In this document: positions 52,588 to 61,372 of the stretch, one piece after another | Layout of the letters: each line of letters starts with the position of its first letter | How positions within the stretch are numbered: position 1 is the stretch's first letter | NCBI RefSeq assembly: GCF_014698035.1 | Contig: NZ_JACJSF010000004.1 | Coordinates: 161,006-225,005, forward strand | Reading direction: 5' to 3' | Source of the DNA: Desmonostoc muscorum FACHB-395 | GTDB lineage: Bacteria > Cyanobacteriota > Cyanobacteriia > Cyanobacteriales > Nostocaceae | DNA length: 64,000 bases | The notes under the pieces: model-generated | Told to the model about the DNA's origin: nothing | The model's input: only the letters and a program-made list of their open reading frames with translations | Databases searched by the model: none | Made by a program: the position numbers and the translations under genes

Positions 52588-53369
52588 CGTAACGACTGCT
52601 CTTTTAACAACTCACTCACCCAAGCCAAATAAACTTCTCCAAGGGGCGGAATTGGTTCACTACTATAATCTATAACCAAATCAAATCCGGCACGATCGTA
52701 TACGCCGTGTATTAATGCTTGTAAGTCTAATAATGGTTCTGTATCACCCTGACGTAGAGGTAACAAAAAAGTGGGAATCTGCTCTTGTAGTCCAAATGGA
52801 TATAATTCTGCTTTAGGGCGATATTCACTCCGACTTACCAAAATACGATAGTCTGACTTTATTTGATTACCTAAAATTGGCATGGGTTCGCCGCCACGCA
52901 ACAAGTCTATTTCTATTAGATGAGTCAAGCTACCTAATACTTGCTGACGTTTACTTTCGTATGCCTTTCTTCCTTCACCAGTTCGCTTATTTTTTGGTGA
53001 TAAAATTTCAATTACTGTGACAACTTCTCCGGTTGCTACTTCTCGAACTTCTAGGTATCCTTCTCGCACTTCTTCTAGAATAGGAAGATTGACAGTTATT
53101 GGTTTTGTAAGCGGTGCTGCGATCGCAATATTAGACGGTTCTTTTTCTGTGTTTGTTAAAGAACGTCCGACAACCACATCAGGAATACCAACTAGAATAG
53201 AATTTTCATCTGTCATTTGATATACTCGTTTCTCAACTGCTACTCGATATTTGGGTCGTAGTTGAGGAGCAATTACATCTGCGATCGCAATTATCAACCG
53301 ACTGTGAACTTCAGCCCAGTATTCGGGATTTTCTAAGTAGGGGTTCATCCCTGGAAACGGTGAAGGCAT
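52584..53369 (-). CDS. DUF4058 family protein
   Basis: A 261-residue DUF4058 protein: the invariant start MPSPFPGMNPYLENPEYWAE, VHSRLIIAIADVIAPQLRPK, VYQMTDENSILVGIPDVVVG, VVTVIEILSPKNKRTGEGRK and the LTHLIEIDLLRGGEPMPILG motif. The E-I-L-S-P-x-N-K and EIDLLR segments again recall a PD-(D/E)XK nuclease core. The family is common in cyanobacteria with unknown function. ATG 53369 is the natural start. It converges by 4 bp on a Uma2 gene. Confidence 0.88.
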   Translation of the reverse strand: MPSPFPGMNPYLENPEYWAEVHSRLIIAIADVIAPQLRPKYRVAVEKRVYQMTDENSILVGIPDVVVGRSLTNTEKEPSNIAIAAPLTKPITVNLPILEEVREGYLEVREVATGEVVTVIEILSPKNKRTGEGRKAYESKRQQVLGSLTHLIEIDLLRGGEPMPILGNQIKSDYRILVSRSEYRPKAELYPFGLQEQIPTFLLPLRQGDTEPLLDLQALIHGVYDRAGFDLVIDYSSEPIPPLGEVYLAWVSELLKEQSLR

Positions 53370-53677
53370 AAGCTTGGCAAAACAATATTCTTACTGTTTA
53401 TCCTAACAATCTGGGCTGCCATGAAGATTAATGAGTTAAAAGGGGTATCAACCTTCTCAATGACAAAAGAGTTTCGCCCCCAATAAATGGGGCAAATACC
53501 TCAGCGCAACAGTACACAATCCTTTTTTTACTTCAGCCGCAGCATCAAGCACTCAGTACTGAGTTTTAGGAATTAATTCTGTAAAATTATAGCTTGCTGC
53601 TCTTGAGGGAAAGTTTTATAAAAGCATCTGGGAATTATGTGATTAAGTCTATCCGTCTTAACTACACAGAAAAACTC

Positions 53678-54574
53678 ATGGGTTTTATAATCTCTCTTCT
53701 AACTAGCCTGATTGGAATCCTCGTTTATCTCAATACAGGTAGGATCTCTGGCGAAAAGTCACGTTTAGCAATACGCACAATTACGATATTGATTAGCAGT
53801 ATTGCAATACTAAATTCTATTTCTAGGCTTTTGGTGATTGTCCCACCAGGCAATATTGGTGTAGTCAACTTATTTGGTGAGGTTTCCGAAAGCACTCTTA
53901 ATCCTGGTGTCCACTTCTTGAACCCCTTTAACAAAGTGTTGAATTTTTCCACTCGCATTAAGGATCTCAAGGAAAACATAGATGTAACAACCCAAGAAGG
54001 TTTGAGTTTAAATCTTGATGTCAGTCTTCAGTACAAGCTCGATCCCCAGAAAGCAGCCACAGTATATAAAACCATTGGAACTGATGAAACACAACTGTTA
54101 ATTTCCAGATTCCGCTCTACCGTTCGCGCTATCACTGCAAACTACCCAGCCAGTGCAATTTACTCTACCAAACGTCAAGAAATCGCCCAAAAAATTGACC
54201 AACAACTCACCCAAGAGATACCCACTTTGGGTTTCATCGTTGAGGAAGCTCTTTTACGAAACGTCAAAATGCCTGATATTCTACAAGTTGCAATTCAAAA
54301 CAAACTCAAGACAGAGCAAGAAAACCAGCAAATGAAATTTGTTTTAGAGAAAGAACGTCAAGAGGCAGAACGAAAGCGTATTGAAGCTCAAGGCATAGCT
54401 GATTCTCAAAAAATTATCTCCGTTGGACTTACCAACCAAGTGCTACAATTACGAGCGATTGAAGCCACAGAAAAGCTAGCTCAATCAAATAATTCTAAAA
54501 TTGTAATTATTGGTTCTGAAAAAGGTGGAGCGCCTATTTTGATCCAGCCAGAAACAGGAACTTCAAGACCCTAA
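53678..54574 (+). CDS. SPFH/prohibitin-family membrane protein
   Basis: About 298 residues: an N-terminal membrane anchor (MGFIISLLTSLIGILVYL plus LAIRTITILISSIAILNSIS), the SPFH domain (PPGNIGVVNLFGEVSESTLN, PGVHFLNPFNKV, SLNLDVSLQYKLDPQKAATV, FRSTVRAITANYPASAIYST), a coiled-coil segment with QENQQMKFVLEKERQEAERK, and a tail. Prohibitins form large ring assemblies on membranes and act as scaffolds. ATG 53678 is preferred over a 5' extension to 53594 because the anchor starts here. It stands alone between DUF4058 and NuiA. Confidence 0.87.
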   Translation: MGFIISLLTSLIGILVYLNTGRISGEKSRLAIRTITILISSIAILNSISRLLVIVPPGNIGVVNLFGEVSESTLNPGVHFLNPFNKVLNFSTRIKDLKENIDVTTQEGLSLNLDVSLQYKLDPQKAATVYKTIGTDETQLLISRFRSTVRAITANYPASAIYSTKRQEIAQKIDQQLTQEIPTLGFIVEEALLRNVKMPDILQVAIQNKLKTEQENQQMKFVLEKERQEAERKRIEAQGIADSQKIISVGLTNQVLQLRAIEATEKLAQSNNSKIVIIGSEKGGAPILIQPETGTSRP

Positions 54575-54684
54575 AATTTTCTGATTAGCGATCGCTGCGG
54601 CGTTGCTTCCTCCTACATATATCTCTTTCGGCTTCCCACCTTTCTACTGGCTGAATGATACAGTATGAGCGTTGCTAGAAACTG

Positions 54685-55083
54685 ATGACTATGAGCGGCG
54701 AGATTGTCGAAAAACTCAAGGAAGCTAGTACTGGCTTGTTAATGATGAGCGAGTCGGATTACCCTTTCGAGGTTGTTCAATGGGAAGGTGCTGCACCTGC
54801 AACCCAGGAGAAGATATTACAGCTAACAGGTTCTCAAAACCTGCCAGTCGAAGTAGTAGAGTTGGACTATTTCTTTCGTAATTGTGCATTTGAGCAAGAG
54901 TGGCACAATGAATTACAGAAAAAAGATGTTAAAAGATTTCAAACACTTATGCAGACACTAAAAGATAATCTTAGTGACATCAGCGTTTATCGTGTTGGAC
55001 AAATAAATATTGACGCTTATATCATCGGACAAACTAAAGACGGTGACTTAGCTGGAGTCGTAACAAAACTGGTTGAAACCTAG
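54685..55083 (+). CDS. nuiA: nuclease A inhibitor (NuiA)
   Basis: A 132-residue protein matching NuiA of Anabaena: LKEASTGLLMMSESDYPFEV, VQWEGAAPATQEKILQL, VEVVELDYFFRNCAFEQEWH and the C-terminal SDISVYRVGQINIDAYIIGQ. NuiA binds and blocks the non-specific nuclease NucA with very high affinity. Here its target gene lies convergently just downstream (55303-56142), separated by a bidirectional hairpin. The start ATG 54685 (or 54691) is close to the domain. As a cytosolic protein it would protect the cell from unexported nuclease. Confidence 0.88.
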   Translation: MTMSGEIVEKLKEASTGLLMMSESDYPFEVVQWEGAAPATQEKILQLTGSQNLPVEVVELDYFFRNCAFEQEWHNELQKKDVKRFQTLMQTLKDNLSDISVYRVGQINIDAYIIGQTKDGDLAGVVTKLVET

Positions 55084-55126
55084 TAAACAGAGCAGCGTTA
55101 ATAATTCAAGGTTTGTAGTGAGGACT

Positions 55127-55163
55127 TTAGTCCTCTCTACGAGACGCTACGCGAACGCTACGA
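55127..55163. repeat. CTCTACGAGACGCTACGCGAACGC dispersed palindrome
   Basis: CTCTCTACGAGACGCTACGC and GAACGCTACGAAC are one copy of the GCGCAGCGTCTCGTAGAG family, lying in the nuiA-nucA spacer. Confidence 0.6.
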
Positions 55164-55250
55164 ACTGATATCAATATTTTTACATTACTTAATCTAGTTT
55201 GATTTATTCCCGCCGACTTACTTAAACAGTTTGGAAATTTATTTAAATAA

Positions 55251-55279
55251 AAGCCTAGCCATCTGTGCAGCTAGGCTTT
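55251..55279. terminator. bidirectional terminator between nuiA and nucA
   Basis: AAGCCTAGC (55251-55259)/GCTAGGCTT (55270-55278), perfect 9-bp stem with TTTC on the plus side and TTTTATTT on the minus side, so it can stop both convergent genes. Confidence 0.75.
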
Positions 55280-55302
55280 CTCATTTCTGAAATCATCCAA
55301 AC

Positions 55303-56142
55303 TTATAAATTATCTACTTGCGCTTCTATGACAGACTGAATAGATGTTGAAACTTGCGAGAGAAAATTGTATCCAGTTAGAGATTCTAATGAGTCAACGC
55401 TAACCCGATAGTTTCTCCAATTCGCTGTCCGCACGCCTTGGGCGTTGGGAATATTGACAGCAATGACTCTCGTGCTGGTTGTCACGCCCGCAAGACCTGA
55501 ACCAGGAGTATTCAATACAACAATAATTTTCCAAGTTCTGTTTGGGACTTGAACCCGTCCATTAGCTATTGTATAGAACGTTCCGTTAGAACCAGTACCA
55601 CCCATCCCATATCCACCAGATATGATGTAGAGTTCTTTACCCTGTCCTACTAAAGTTCTGGCATAATCCTCTAGGCTTGCCCAAATTCCCTGATTGTTAT
55701 CTGGGGCTTGAGCAATCATATTGCTCATCAAAAAGGTGGCAGAATTATTAGTAACACTACTAGTTCTGTCAGCGCTAGGTGTCATGTGACCGCGATCAAA
55801 CCCACTTCCGCTAAAATCGGTAGATTGAACTTGATAACACCCTGAAGGAAGTGTTGTATCAGCCCGAAAAGTATCTTGTCTTGGTGTGCTACCTAACCAA
55901 CTATTATTTAACTGCCAAGACACCCAATTTGGTCTACCTATTCCGCAGTTGTAACCAATTACATATTGTGGTTTTACCAACAAGTAGTTATTTTGGCTAG
56001 AAGTTCCAGCGTTGCTAGGGTTGCCAAGAGTTAGGTGAACACTTACTGATGACTGGGCTGGTACAATCTGTGCTAACCCAATTATGAATAGAACCACCGT
56101 CACAAATGGCAGTAGAAACTTGAAAATCTTGATTTTTTTCAC
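55303..56142 (-). CDS. nucA: secreted DNA/RNA non-specific endonuclease (NucA)
   Basis: A 279-residue beta-beta-alpha-metal nuclease. The signal peptide (FLLPFVTVVLFIIGLAQIVP) exports it. Then NYLLVKPQYVIGYNCGIGRP, WVSWQLNNSWLG, and the catalytic GFDRGHMTPSADRT with His119 and the general-acid/base region, followed by FLMSNMIAQAPDNNQGIWAS with the metal-binding Asn. It degrades DNA and RNA non-specifically, for nutrient scavenging or killing outside the cell. The partner inhibitor NuiA is encoded convergently at 54685-55083, an arrangement like toxin and immunity. The last helix ends SIQSVIEAQVDNL. Confidence 0.92.
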   Translation of the reverse strand: MKKIKIFKFLLPFVTVVLFIIGLAQIVPAQSSVSVHLTLGNPSNAGTSSQNNYLLVKPQYVIGYNCGIGRPNWVSWQLNNSWLGSTPRQDTFRADTTLPSGCYQVQSTDFSGSGFDRGHMTPSADRTSSVTNNSATFLMSNMIAQAPDNNQGIWASLEDYARTLVGQGKELYIISGGYGMGGTGSNGTFYTIANGRVQVPNRTWKIIVVLNTPGSGLAGVTTSTRVIAVNIPNAQGVRTANWRNYRVSVDSLESLTGYNFLSQVSTSIQSVIEAQVDNL

Positions 56143-56478
56143 GTTTTTGTGCTTTTGATTACCAAAACAGTGTCCAAGTTCTTCGTTTCAATATCAAGTA
56201 TTCAGTGATACAAAAAAAATATTTTTTAATGATAAATATGTAGTGACACAATAGTTAGAAATCTTTATTCGTAAGAGTTAACAATTAAAAAACCGGCTTT
56301 CATGATGAGTGATGGCTTAAAATTTTGCATCTCTACACCAATATTTATACATCTAATTAGCAATGCCAATCTTTTTTCTTAAAGAAAATTTTATTCACAC
56401 CATAAATTAGGGCGATGCCTGCGATGGAAAGCTACGCACTCGATCGCCTTAATCTCTAATTTTATGGTTCACTGGCGG
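56143..56478. other. spacer with HIP1 and repeat, no gene
   Basis: The leader of nucA and the downstream end of the DUF6174 gene. GGGCGATGCCTGCGATGG (about 56411) is a fragment of a repeat that also occurs near 57193 and 63826. I see no gene. Confidence 0.5.
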
Positions 56479-56976
56479 CTATTTAATTTCCTGAAAATTC
56501 TCAATTGTGAGATATATTTCTTCATCAGCTATCTGACTGTTGTAATCTATTTCAATTTTGGTTGGATACCCGAATTTAGGGCTGTAACTCACATTCAGGC
56601 TGTAGGCTTGACGGTTGATAGCATCTTGAATCACATTAAACAGCTTAGGAATTGTTTTGTAGTTTTGAAAGAATTCTGGATTAACTGCTTGACCTGTAGC
56701 TACAGAAGTGATGGAAGTTGTTTGACCATTACGGACTTCAATGACTACTGGCCCCCTAGCGTCTGGTATACAAAAGCATCCATTACTAAATGTATAGCGA
56801 TAGTTGGAAATATTTTGCTGATTCCACAAATAGCGATTAAATTTTAATCGTCTTACATCCAAATTATTATTTTTAGTTGACGATTGTGCTATCTCTATGG
56901 GAGATTTTGACATTACTGGTAGGTTAAGACCGAAAGATAGCAATAATCCGGCACTGATAATTATAGGTAAACGCAT
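56479..56976 (-). CDS. DUF6174-type secreted protein
   Basis: A 165-residue protein with a signal peptide (MRLPIIISAGLLLSFGLNLP). The domain shows the DUF6174 pattern: RYLWNQQNISNYRYTFSNGC FCIPD-like (split here as NYRYTFSNGC and FCIPDARGPVVIEV), QDAINRQAYSLNVSYSPKFG and YPTKIEIDYNSQIADEEIYL. The two adjacent cysteines (C-F-C) could form a redox or disulfide site. Function is unknown. A competing frame on the plus strand is less protein-like. ATG 56976. Confidence 0.75.
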   Translation of the reverse strand: MRLPIIISAGLLLSFGLNLPVMSKSPIEIAQSSTKNNNLDVRRLKFNRYLWNQQNISNYRYTFSNGCFCIPDARGPVVIEVRNGQTTSITSVATGQAVNPEFFQNYKTIPKLFNVIQDAINRQAYSLNVSYSPKFGYPTKIEIDYNSQIADEEIYLTIENFQEIK

Positions 56977-57398
56977 ATCAATTCATTTAATTTCAAAAGT
57001 GCTATATACATTAATTCATGTACTTGTTTAAATAGACTTTATCTTTTGATTAAAATCTATCTATACTTAACCAAGATCAAATAACAAATTTGAGGATTGC
57101 TTCCCAGCGCATTTATCGCTTGTAAATTAATTCTATGGAAAAATAATATTGCCTAGCTGTGGTAGAAATAATTTGACTTGAAATTTAGGATAAGTGATGC
57201 CTGCGGTGGTAAACTACGCAACGCACCAAAATAAAATCAAAAACTCTGAGTACATAAAATTTGACACTGTTAGAGCCAATGTCTAAATCATGTCCAAATG
57301 ACCTTAGAAATTAACTTCGATGCGATCGCAGATGTACGAAAATCTTTTCTCTATGCTGTAAAATCTTTACTGTAAAAAACAGATTTTTTGTTTCAAGC
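56977..57398. other. AT-rich spacer
   Basis: GTGATGCCTGCGGTGGTAAA (about 57193) is a dispersed repeat fragment and GCGATCGC lies near 57321. No gene seen. Promoters for the DUF6174 gene and the small gene at 57399 must lie here. Confidence 0.5.
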
Positions 57399-57593
57399 AT
57401 GAATGAATTACAAACTTGGTATATTGTCAAGCATTCTGCTGGTAATTGCGAAATCGTCCCCAGCGACAAAATTGGCGACGATAATTTAGAGATTAAAGAA
57501 ACTATAGAACAGTGGGGGCCTTTTAGTTCGCAAGGAGAAGCGATCGCTCGGCGTGTTGGACTTATTAGGGCTGGAAAGTGCCAACCAGTTTAA
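57399..57593 (+). CDS. small conserved-looking cyanobacterial protein (64 aa)
   Basis: A 64-residue protein: LQTWYIVKHSAGNCEIVPSD, KIGDDNLEIKETIEQWGPFS and SQGEAIARRVGLIRAGKCQP. The W-G-P-F/S-S-x-x-E-A-x3-R-V-G-L-I-R-A-G-K-C motif looks like a compact SPOR-like or single-strand fold and is typical of small cyanobacterial hypotheticals. A single Cys sits at each end. Function is unknown. It is followed by a symmetrical repeat and a convergent protease gene. Confidence 0.65.
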   Translation: MNELQTWYIVKHSAGNCEIVPSDKIGDDNLEIKETIEQWGPFSSQGEAIARRVGLIRAGKCQPV

Positions 57594-57660
57594 GTTAGGA
57601 GTTAGAAATGATGGTTTTTATTCCTAAATCCTTACTACTCACTCCTAACTCCTAACTTTA
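57594..57660. repeat. GTTAGGAGT fold-back repeat
   Basis: TAAGTTAGGAGTTAGAAATG on the left and CTCACTCCTAACTCCTAACT on the right are inverted. The hairpin likely serves as a bidirectional terminator for the flanking convergent genes. Confidence 0.65.
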
Positions 57661-57671
57661 TTCTTAACTCT

Positions 57672-58955
57672 TCATTTTTCTGCTGTGGCTGTGCCCTTAG
57701 CAGCAATCTTTTTACCTATCACTTCCACTGCTTTAGCGAATTGTGGGTCTTGTAGGGTAGCGAGTTTATCGCGTTCATGGAGCCATAATTCCTGCATCTG
57801 CTCTTTGGTCAACTCTACCTTCACATCTGGATTAATACCTTTGTGATTAATATCCGTACCATTAGGGGTATAGTAATGAGCAATTGTTACCGCCAATCCT
57901 GAGCCATCTTCTAAGGGACGTACCGATTGCACGAGTCCCTTACCAAAGGTTTGAGTACCAACCAAAGTAGCACGCTTGTTGTCCTTCAAAGCCCCTGAAA
58001 GGATTTCACTCGCACTGGCTGAACCTTTATCTACCAGCACCACCAAAGGTTTATCCGTTAAGGCGCGTCCGTTTGCCTCTTCTTTTTCTGCCTCTCCTTG
58101 GCGTTCAACGGTGGAGACAATCTTACCTTTATTTATCCACATCCGGGCAATGTCTACACTGGAGAACAGTAAGCCACCAGGATTACCACGTAAATCCAGA
58201 ATATATCCAGCTACCTTTTTGCTTTCTAAATCCTTGATAGCTGTTTGCATTTCTTTACCAGCATTAGCGCTGAACTGGTTCAGGCGAATGTAGCCAAGAT
58301 TACCTGCTGGAGTTTGTTTTTGGGAATATTTAACTGGATGAATTTCAATCCGCGCCCGTTTGATGTCTAATTGTTTTACCTGACCGTCGCGCTGAATCGT
58401 TAGGCTAACTTGCGTTCCGGCTTCACCTCGAATTAGGGATACTGCTTGATTAGTATCCATCCCCTTGGTGCTTTTGTTGTCGATTTTGAGGATGACATCT
58501 TTTGCCAAAACACCAGCTTTAAATGCTGGTGTGTCTTCGATTGGCGCAATTACAACCAGTTGCTTAGTTTTTTCATCTTGACTGATAGTGATCCCAATCC
58601 CGATCAATTCTCCAGAAGTGTCCACTTGCATATTTTTGAATTCTGCTGGGTCCATAAACCGGGTGTATGGGTCTTCCAGCTTTTTCAGCATTTCCCGAAT
58701 AGACTTATAAGCATCCTGGGGATTACTGTAGGACTTGCTTAAATACTCCTTACGAACAGCCTGCCAATCTACCTGATTGAAAGTACCGTCTACATATTGG
58801 CGTTGAACAATTTGCCAAACTTCATCTACTATTTCTTTGGGACTTGCTTTAAATAAAGCCTGACCTCGCGAGTGAATGCCAAGGCTAGTAACTGCGATCG
58901 TGGAGAGTGTCACCGCCGTAGCACCCAAAACAAGCCTACTTTTTGTAATCACCAT
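57672..58955 (-). CDS. C-terminal processing protease (S41, CtpA-like)
   Basis: About 427 residues: an N-terminal signal/anchor (VITKSRLVLGATAVTLSTIA), a cap domain (VDEVWQIVQRQYVDGTFNQV), a PDZ domain (GIGITISQDEKTKQLVVIAP, AGVLAKDVILKIDN), and the S41 protease core with YILDLRGNPGGLL, DKGSASASEILSGALKDN (nucleophile Ser) and GTQTFGKGLVQ (catalytic Lys). It trims C-termini of thylakoid lumen or periplasmic proteins; one paralogue matures D1 of photosystem II. ATG 58955 is preferred over the frame's extension to 59018. Which Ctp paralogue this is cannot be read directly. Confidence 0.92.
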   Translation of the reverse strand: MVITKSRLVLGATAVTLSTIAVTSLGIHSRGQALFKASPKEIVDEVWQIVQRQYVDGTFNQVDWQAVRKEYLSKSYSNPQDAYKSIREMLKKLEDPYTRFMDPAEFKNMQVDTSGELIGIGITISQDEKTKQLVVIAPIEDTPAFKAGVLAKDVILKIDNKSTKGMDTNQAVSLIRGEAGTQVSLTIQRDGQVKQLDIKRARIEIHPVKYSQKQTPAGNLGYIRLNQFSANAGKEMQTAIKDLESKKVAGYILDLRGNPGGLLFSSVDIARMWINKGKIVSTVERQGEAEKEEANGRALTDKPLVVLVDKGSASASEILSGALKDNKRATLVGTQTFGKGLVQSVRPLEDGSGLAVTIAHYYTPNGTDINHKGINPDVKVELTKEQMQELWLHERDKLATLQDPQFAKAVEVIGKKIAAKGTATAEK

Positions 58956-59104
58956 AATGACAGCTGCGTCAGAGGGAAAATATATAGTCAGTATGCTCAA
59001 TCTAACACAGGCTTCCACTGTACAGATCGAGTATGTATTCTTAATTTAAACAAAATACTTGACAATCCGGCGACCTTGGTCGTTATCAATACAAAAGTTT
59101 TAAG

Positions 59105-59240
59105 ATTGGGGATTGGGCAAGAGGACTTGGGGACAAGGAGAATTGGGGACAAGGGGAAAGACTTGTTTCAAATTCTCACCTCTTGTCCCCTTGTCCCCTT
59201 GTCCCCTTGTCCCCCTGCCCCTTGTCCCCAAGTCCATCTC
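59105..59240. repeat. GACAAGG/CCCCTTGT repeat spacer, copy 2
   Basis: The core at 59132-59190 (AATTGGGGACAAGGGGAAAG, then ACTTGTTTCAAATTCTCACC) is nearly identical to 8821-8880. It is followed by CCCCTTGT octamer tandems (59185-59225). Non-coding. Confidence 0.75.
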
Positions 59241-59248
59241 TGCTCCCC

Positions 59249-60475
59249 TTAAGGTTCTACCCAGCGTTCATCTGCCTTAATGAGGTTAATTAGTTCCTCT
59301 ACACCTTTGTCTTCTGGGACTTTTTTAATTTCTTCTCGGCCACGATATAAGGAAATGTAACCAGGTGTTTTTCCAACATAACCATAGTCGGCATCTGCCA
59401 TTTCGCCGGGGCCGTTGACAATGCAACCCATAACTGCTATGTCTAACCCAGTCAGGTGTTTAGTGGCTTCCCGAACTTTGTGTAACACTTCTTCTAGATT
59501 AAACAAAGTACGCCCACAAGAAGGACAAGCGACGTATTCCACCATCGTTTTTCGCAATCCCAAAGCTTGGAGAATGCTGTAACAGACGGGAATCTCTTTT
59601 TCTGGTGCTTCTGTGAGTGAAACGCGAATTGTATCGCCAATGCCATCAGCAAGTAAGGTAGCAATACCAGCCGTAGATTTAATTCGTCCATATTCGCCAT
59701 CACCAGCTTCGGTAACGCCTAAATGTAGCGGATAATCCATACCCAGTTCATCCATGCGCTTGGCAATCAGGCGATAGGCGGCTAGCATCACAGGTACTCG
59801 TGAAGCTTTCATGGAAATTACCAAGTTGCGGAAATCCAAGGATTCACAAATGCGAATGAATTCTATGGCAGATTCCACCATTCCTTCTGGGGTGTCACCG
59901 TAGGTAAATAGCATCCTCTCGGCGAGGGAACCGTGATTTACCCCAATTCGCATTGATTTACCTTGATCTCGCAAAGAAACTACTAAAGGTTCTAGAGTTT
60001 CGCGGATTTTATCGCCAATTTCGTCAAATTCGGATTGAGTATACTCGGTTCGATTGACGTTGGGCTTTTCAAAGACATACAACCCCGGATTAATCCGTAC
60101 TTTTTCTATGTGCTTGGAGACTTCCAGTGCGATTTTTAGCCCATTATGATGGACATCAGCCACAACTGGCACGTCTTGGTAAGTTTTTATTAATTTTTGT
60201 TTAATTTCTGCTAAAGCTTTAGCATGAGCCATACTCGGCACTGTAACACGGACAATTTCGCAGCCAATTTCGTGCAGACGACGAATACCAGCTACGGAAC
60301 CATCAATATCAAGGGTGTCTTCGTTAATCATTGACTGCACTACAACGGGGTAGCCACCGCCAATGGTGACATTTCCTACCTTTACGGGACGGGTTTTACG
60401 CCGCTTGATAGTCGTATCAAAGATAGGTTGACTTGATGCAGTATTTGAAGTATCTACTATGGGCAGAGTTTGCAT
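59249..60475 (-). CDS. ispG: 4-hydroxy-3-methylbut-2-en-1-yl diphosphate synthase (IspG)
   Basis: A 408-residue IspG/Gcp[41 protein letters not shown], the TIM-barrel signatures [20 protein letters not shown] and [14 protein letters not shown], and the [4Fe-4S] domain with [16 protein letters not shown] and [20 protein letters not shown] (three Cys). It makes HMBPP from MEcPP in the MEP isoprenoid pathway, using ferredoxin in cyanobacteria. ATG 60475. It is a single gene; the two relics upstream do not affect it. Confidence 0.97.
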   Translation of the reverse strand: MQTLPIVDTSNTASSQPIFDTTIKRRKTRPVKVGNVTIGGGYPVVVQSMINEDTLDIDGSVAGIRRLHEIGCEIVRVTVPSMAHAKALAEIKQKLIKTYQDVPVVADVHHNGLKIALEVSKHIEKVRINPGLYVFEKPNVNRTEYTQSEFDEIGDKIRETLEPLVVSLRDQGKSMRIGVNHGSLAERMLFTYGDTPEGMVESAIEFIRICESLDFRNLVISMKASRVPVMLAAYRLIAKRMDELGMDYPLHLGVTEAGDGEYGRIKSTAGIATLLADGIGDTIRVSLTEAPEKEIPVCYSILQALGLRKTMVEYVACPSCGRTLFNLEEVLHKVREATKHLTGLDIAVMGCIVNGPGEMADADYGYVGKTPGYISLYRGREEIKKVPEDKGVEELINLIKADERWVEP

Positions 60476-60821
60476 AACCTGATCGGGTAAATTTACAGTA
60501 GCTAAAAATATCAGATTTGATAAATCTCTGTTTCCCAGATTGCCACAGCTAGGGGATCTTTTGGAGGATTATGTAGAAAAAATTGGAGAATTGAGTCAGG
60601 CAAAGAATTAAAAACTTTTCTAACAGAGCAGTGTTAGTGAGGTTTAACGACGCGATCGCTCTTTTACTGAGTTATAAGTACTACTAACAATGGCAGTAAT
60701 TATTTGTCTGGTATATTTTCGCTGTTGTGATAGTTGTGTAGCGATGTACCAATACGTTTGATACTTTATCGAGATAACTGATTTTGACCTTTGTAAGCTT
60801 AATGCCTTTGGCATATCGCAA

Positions 60822-61016
60822 CTACGGCTTACCAAAGCGATCGCGATCGTGCAGTTCGTCAAAATCGATGATTGGCCCCTTGGGTACAATTCGATTTGGA
60901 TTAATCTCGGTCATACTCATGTCATAGCCGCGTTTAGTATAGTCTAGATTGCACGTTGCTTTGAATGGCCACGCATCAGAAAGAGTTTCGCCCCCTGCAT
61001 CCTGCCCAAATAATGA
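60822..61016 (-). pseudogene. C-terminal tail of glutathionyl-hydroquinone reductase (ECM4/YqjG-type GST)
   Basis: An open frame lacking an initiation codon, directly after a stop at 61017-61019, ends with NLDYTKRGYDMSMTEINPNR then IVPKGPIIDFDELHDRDRF and TAG at 60822. The 'N-x-D-x3-K-R-x-Y... INPNRIVPKGP' tail is the hallmark end of glutathionyl-hydroquinone reductases (about 320 residues). The first 15-20 codons do not match that family, so this is a truncated end joined to unrelated sequence. The enzyme's active-site half is missing. Confidence 0.7.
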
Positions 61017-61087
61017 TTACTACCTGAGATAGAACTGGCGTTAGCCATTTGGGAAGACTAAATATGAAAGCCTTCAAGATTTAGTAG

Positions 61088-61372
61088 ATGGTTAGTATTC
61101 CTGGATACGACGTAACTGAAGAAATCTCCAATGGTTCGAGAACCCTAGTTTATCGAGAGTATCGAGAAACTGACTTTTCCCTCAAAGATGATTTTGGTTT
61201 GGATCGGAGGCGATATGTCGGGTATTTACAAGAGTTTTTAGGGATCGCTCGAAAAATTATAGTGGAAAAACATAGTGGTTCGATCCAATGCAACTCTTCT
61301 CCAGGGCTAGGTACGGAATTTGAGATATTAATTCCAGTTCAACAGTCAGCAGGAGAAACAAGTCATGCATAA
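61088..61372 (+). pseudogene. giant Ser/Thr kinase-ATPase-histidine kinase collapsed to 94 codons
   Basis: The N-terminal part MVSIPGYDVTEEISNGSRTL then VYREYRETD is the start of the cyanobacterial trifunctional Ser/Thr kinase (normally MVSIPGY-x-I-x-E-x-I-YNGSRTLVYRG...). The C-terminal part AFLGIARKIIVEKHSGSIQC-like (here FLGIARKIIVEKHSGSIQ), then SPGLGTEFEILIPV is the end of that protein's histidine-kinase ATPase domain. The middle (about 1700-1900 residues: kinase, AAA/STAND ATPase, GAF, HisKA) is deleted, with about 22 unrelated residues at the junction. The frame remains open and overlaps the next kinase start by 8 bp. Confidence 0.72.

Noticed and set aside
56464..56847. 127-codon plus-strand frame
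   Set aside because: It is antisense to the DUF6174-type gene with signal peptide; no start context or homology.
57672..60475. Protease and IspG as one operon
   Set aside because: A 230-bp repeat-rich gap with GGGGACAAGG tracts separates them, and there is no functional link.
60644..60889. 81-codon minus-strand frame starting with TTG
   Set aside because: It overlaps the hydroquinone-reductase tail in the wrong frame and shows no protein-like pattern.
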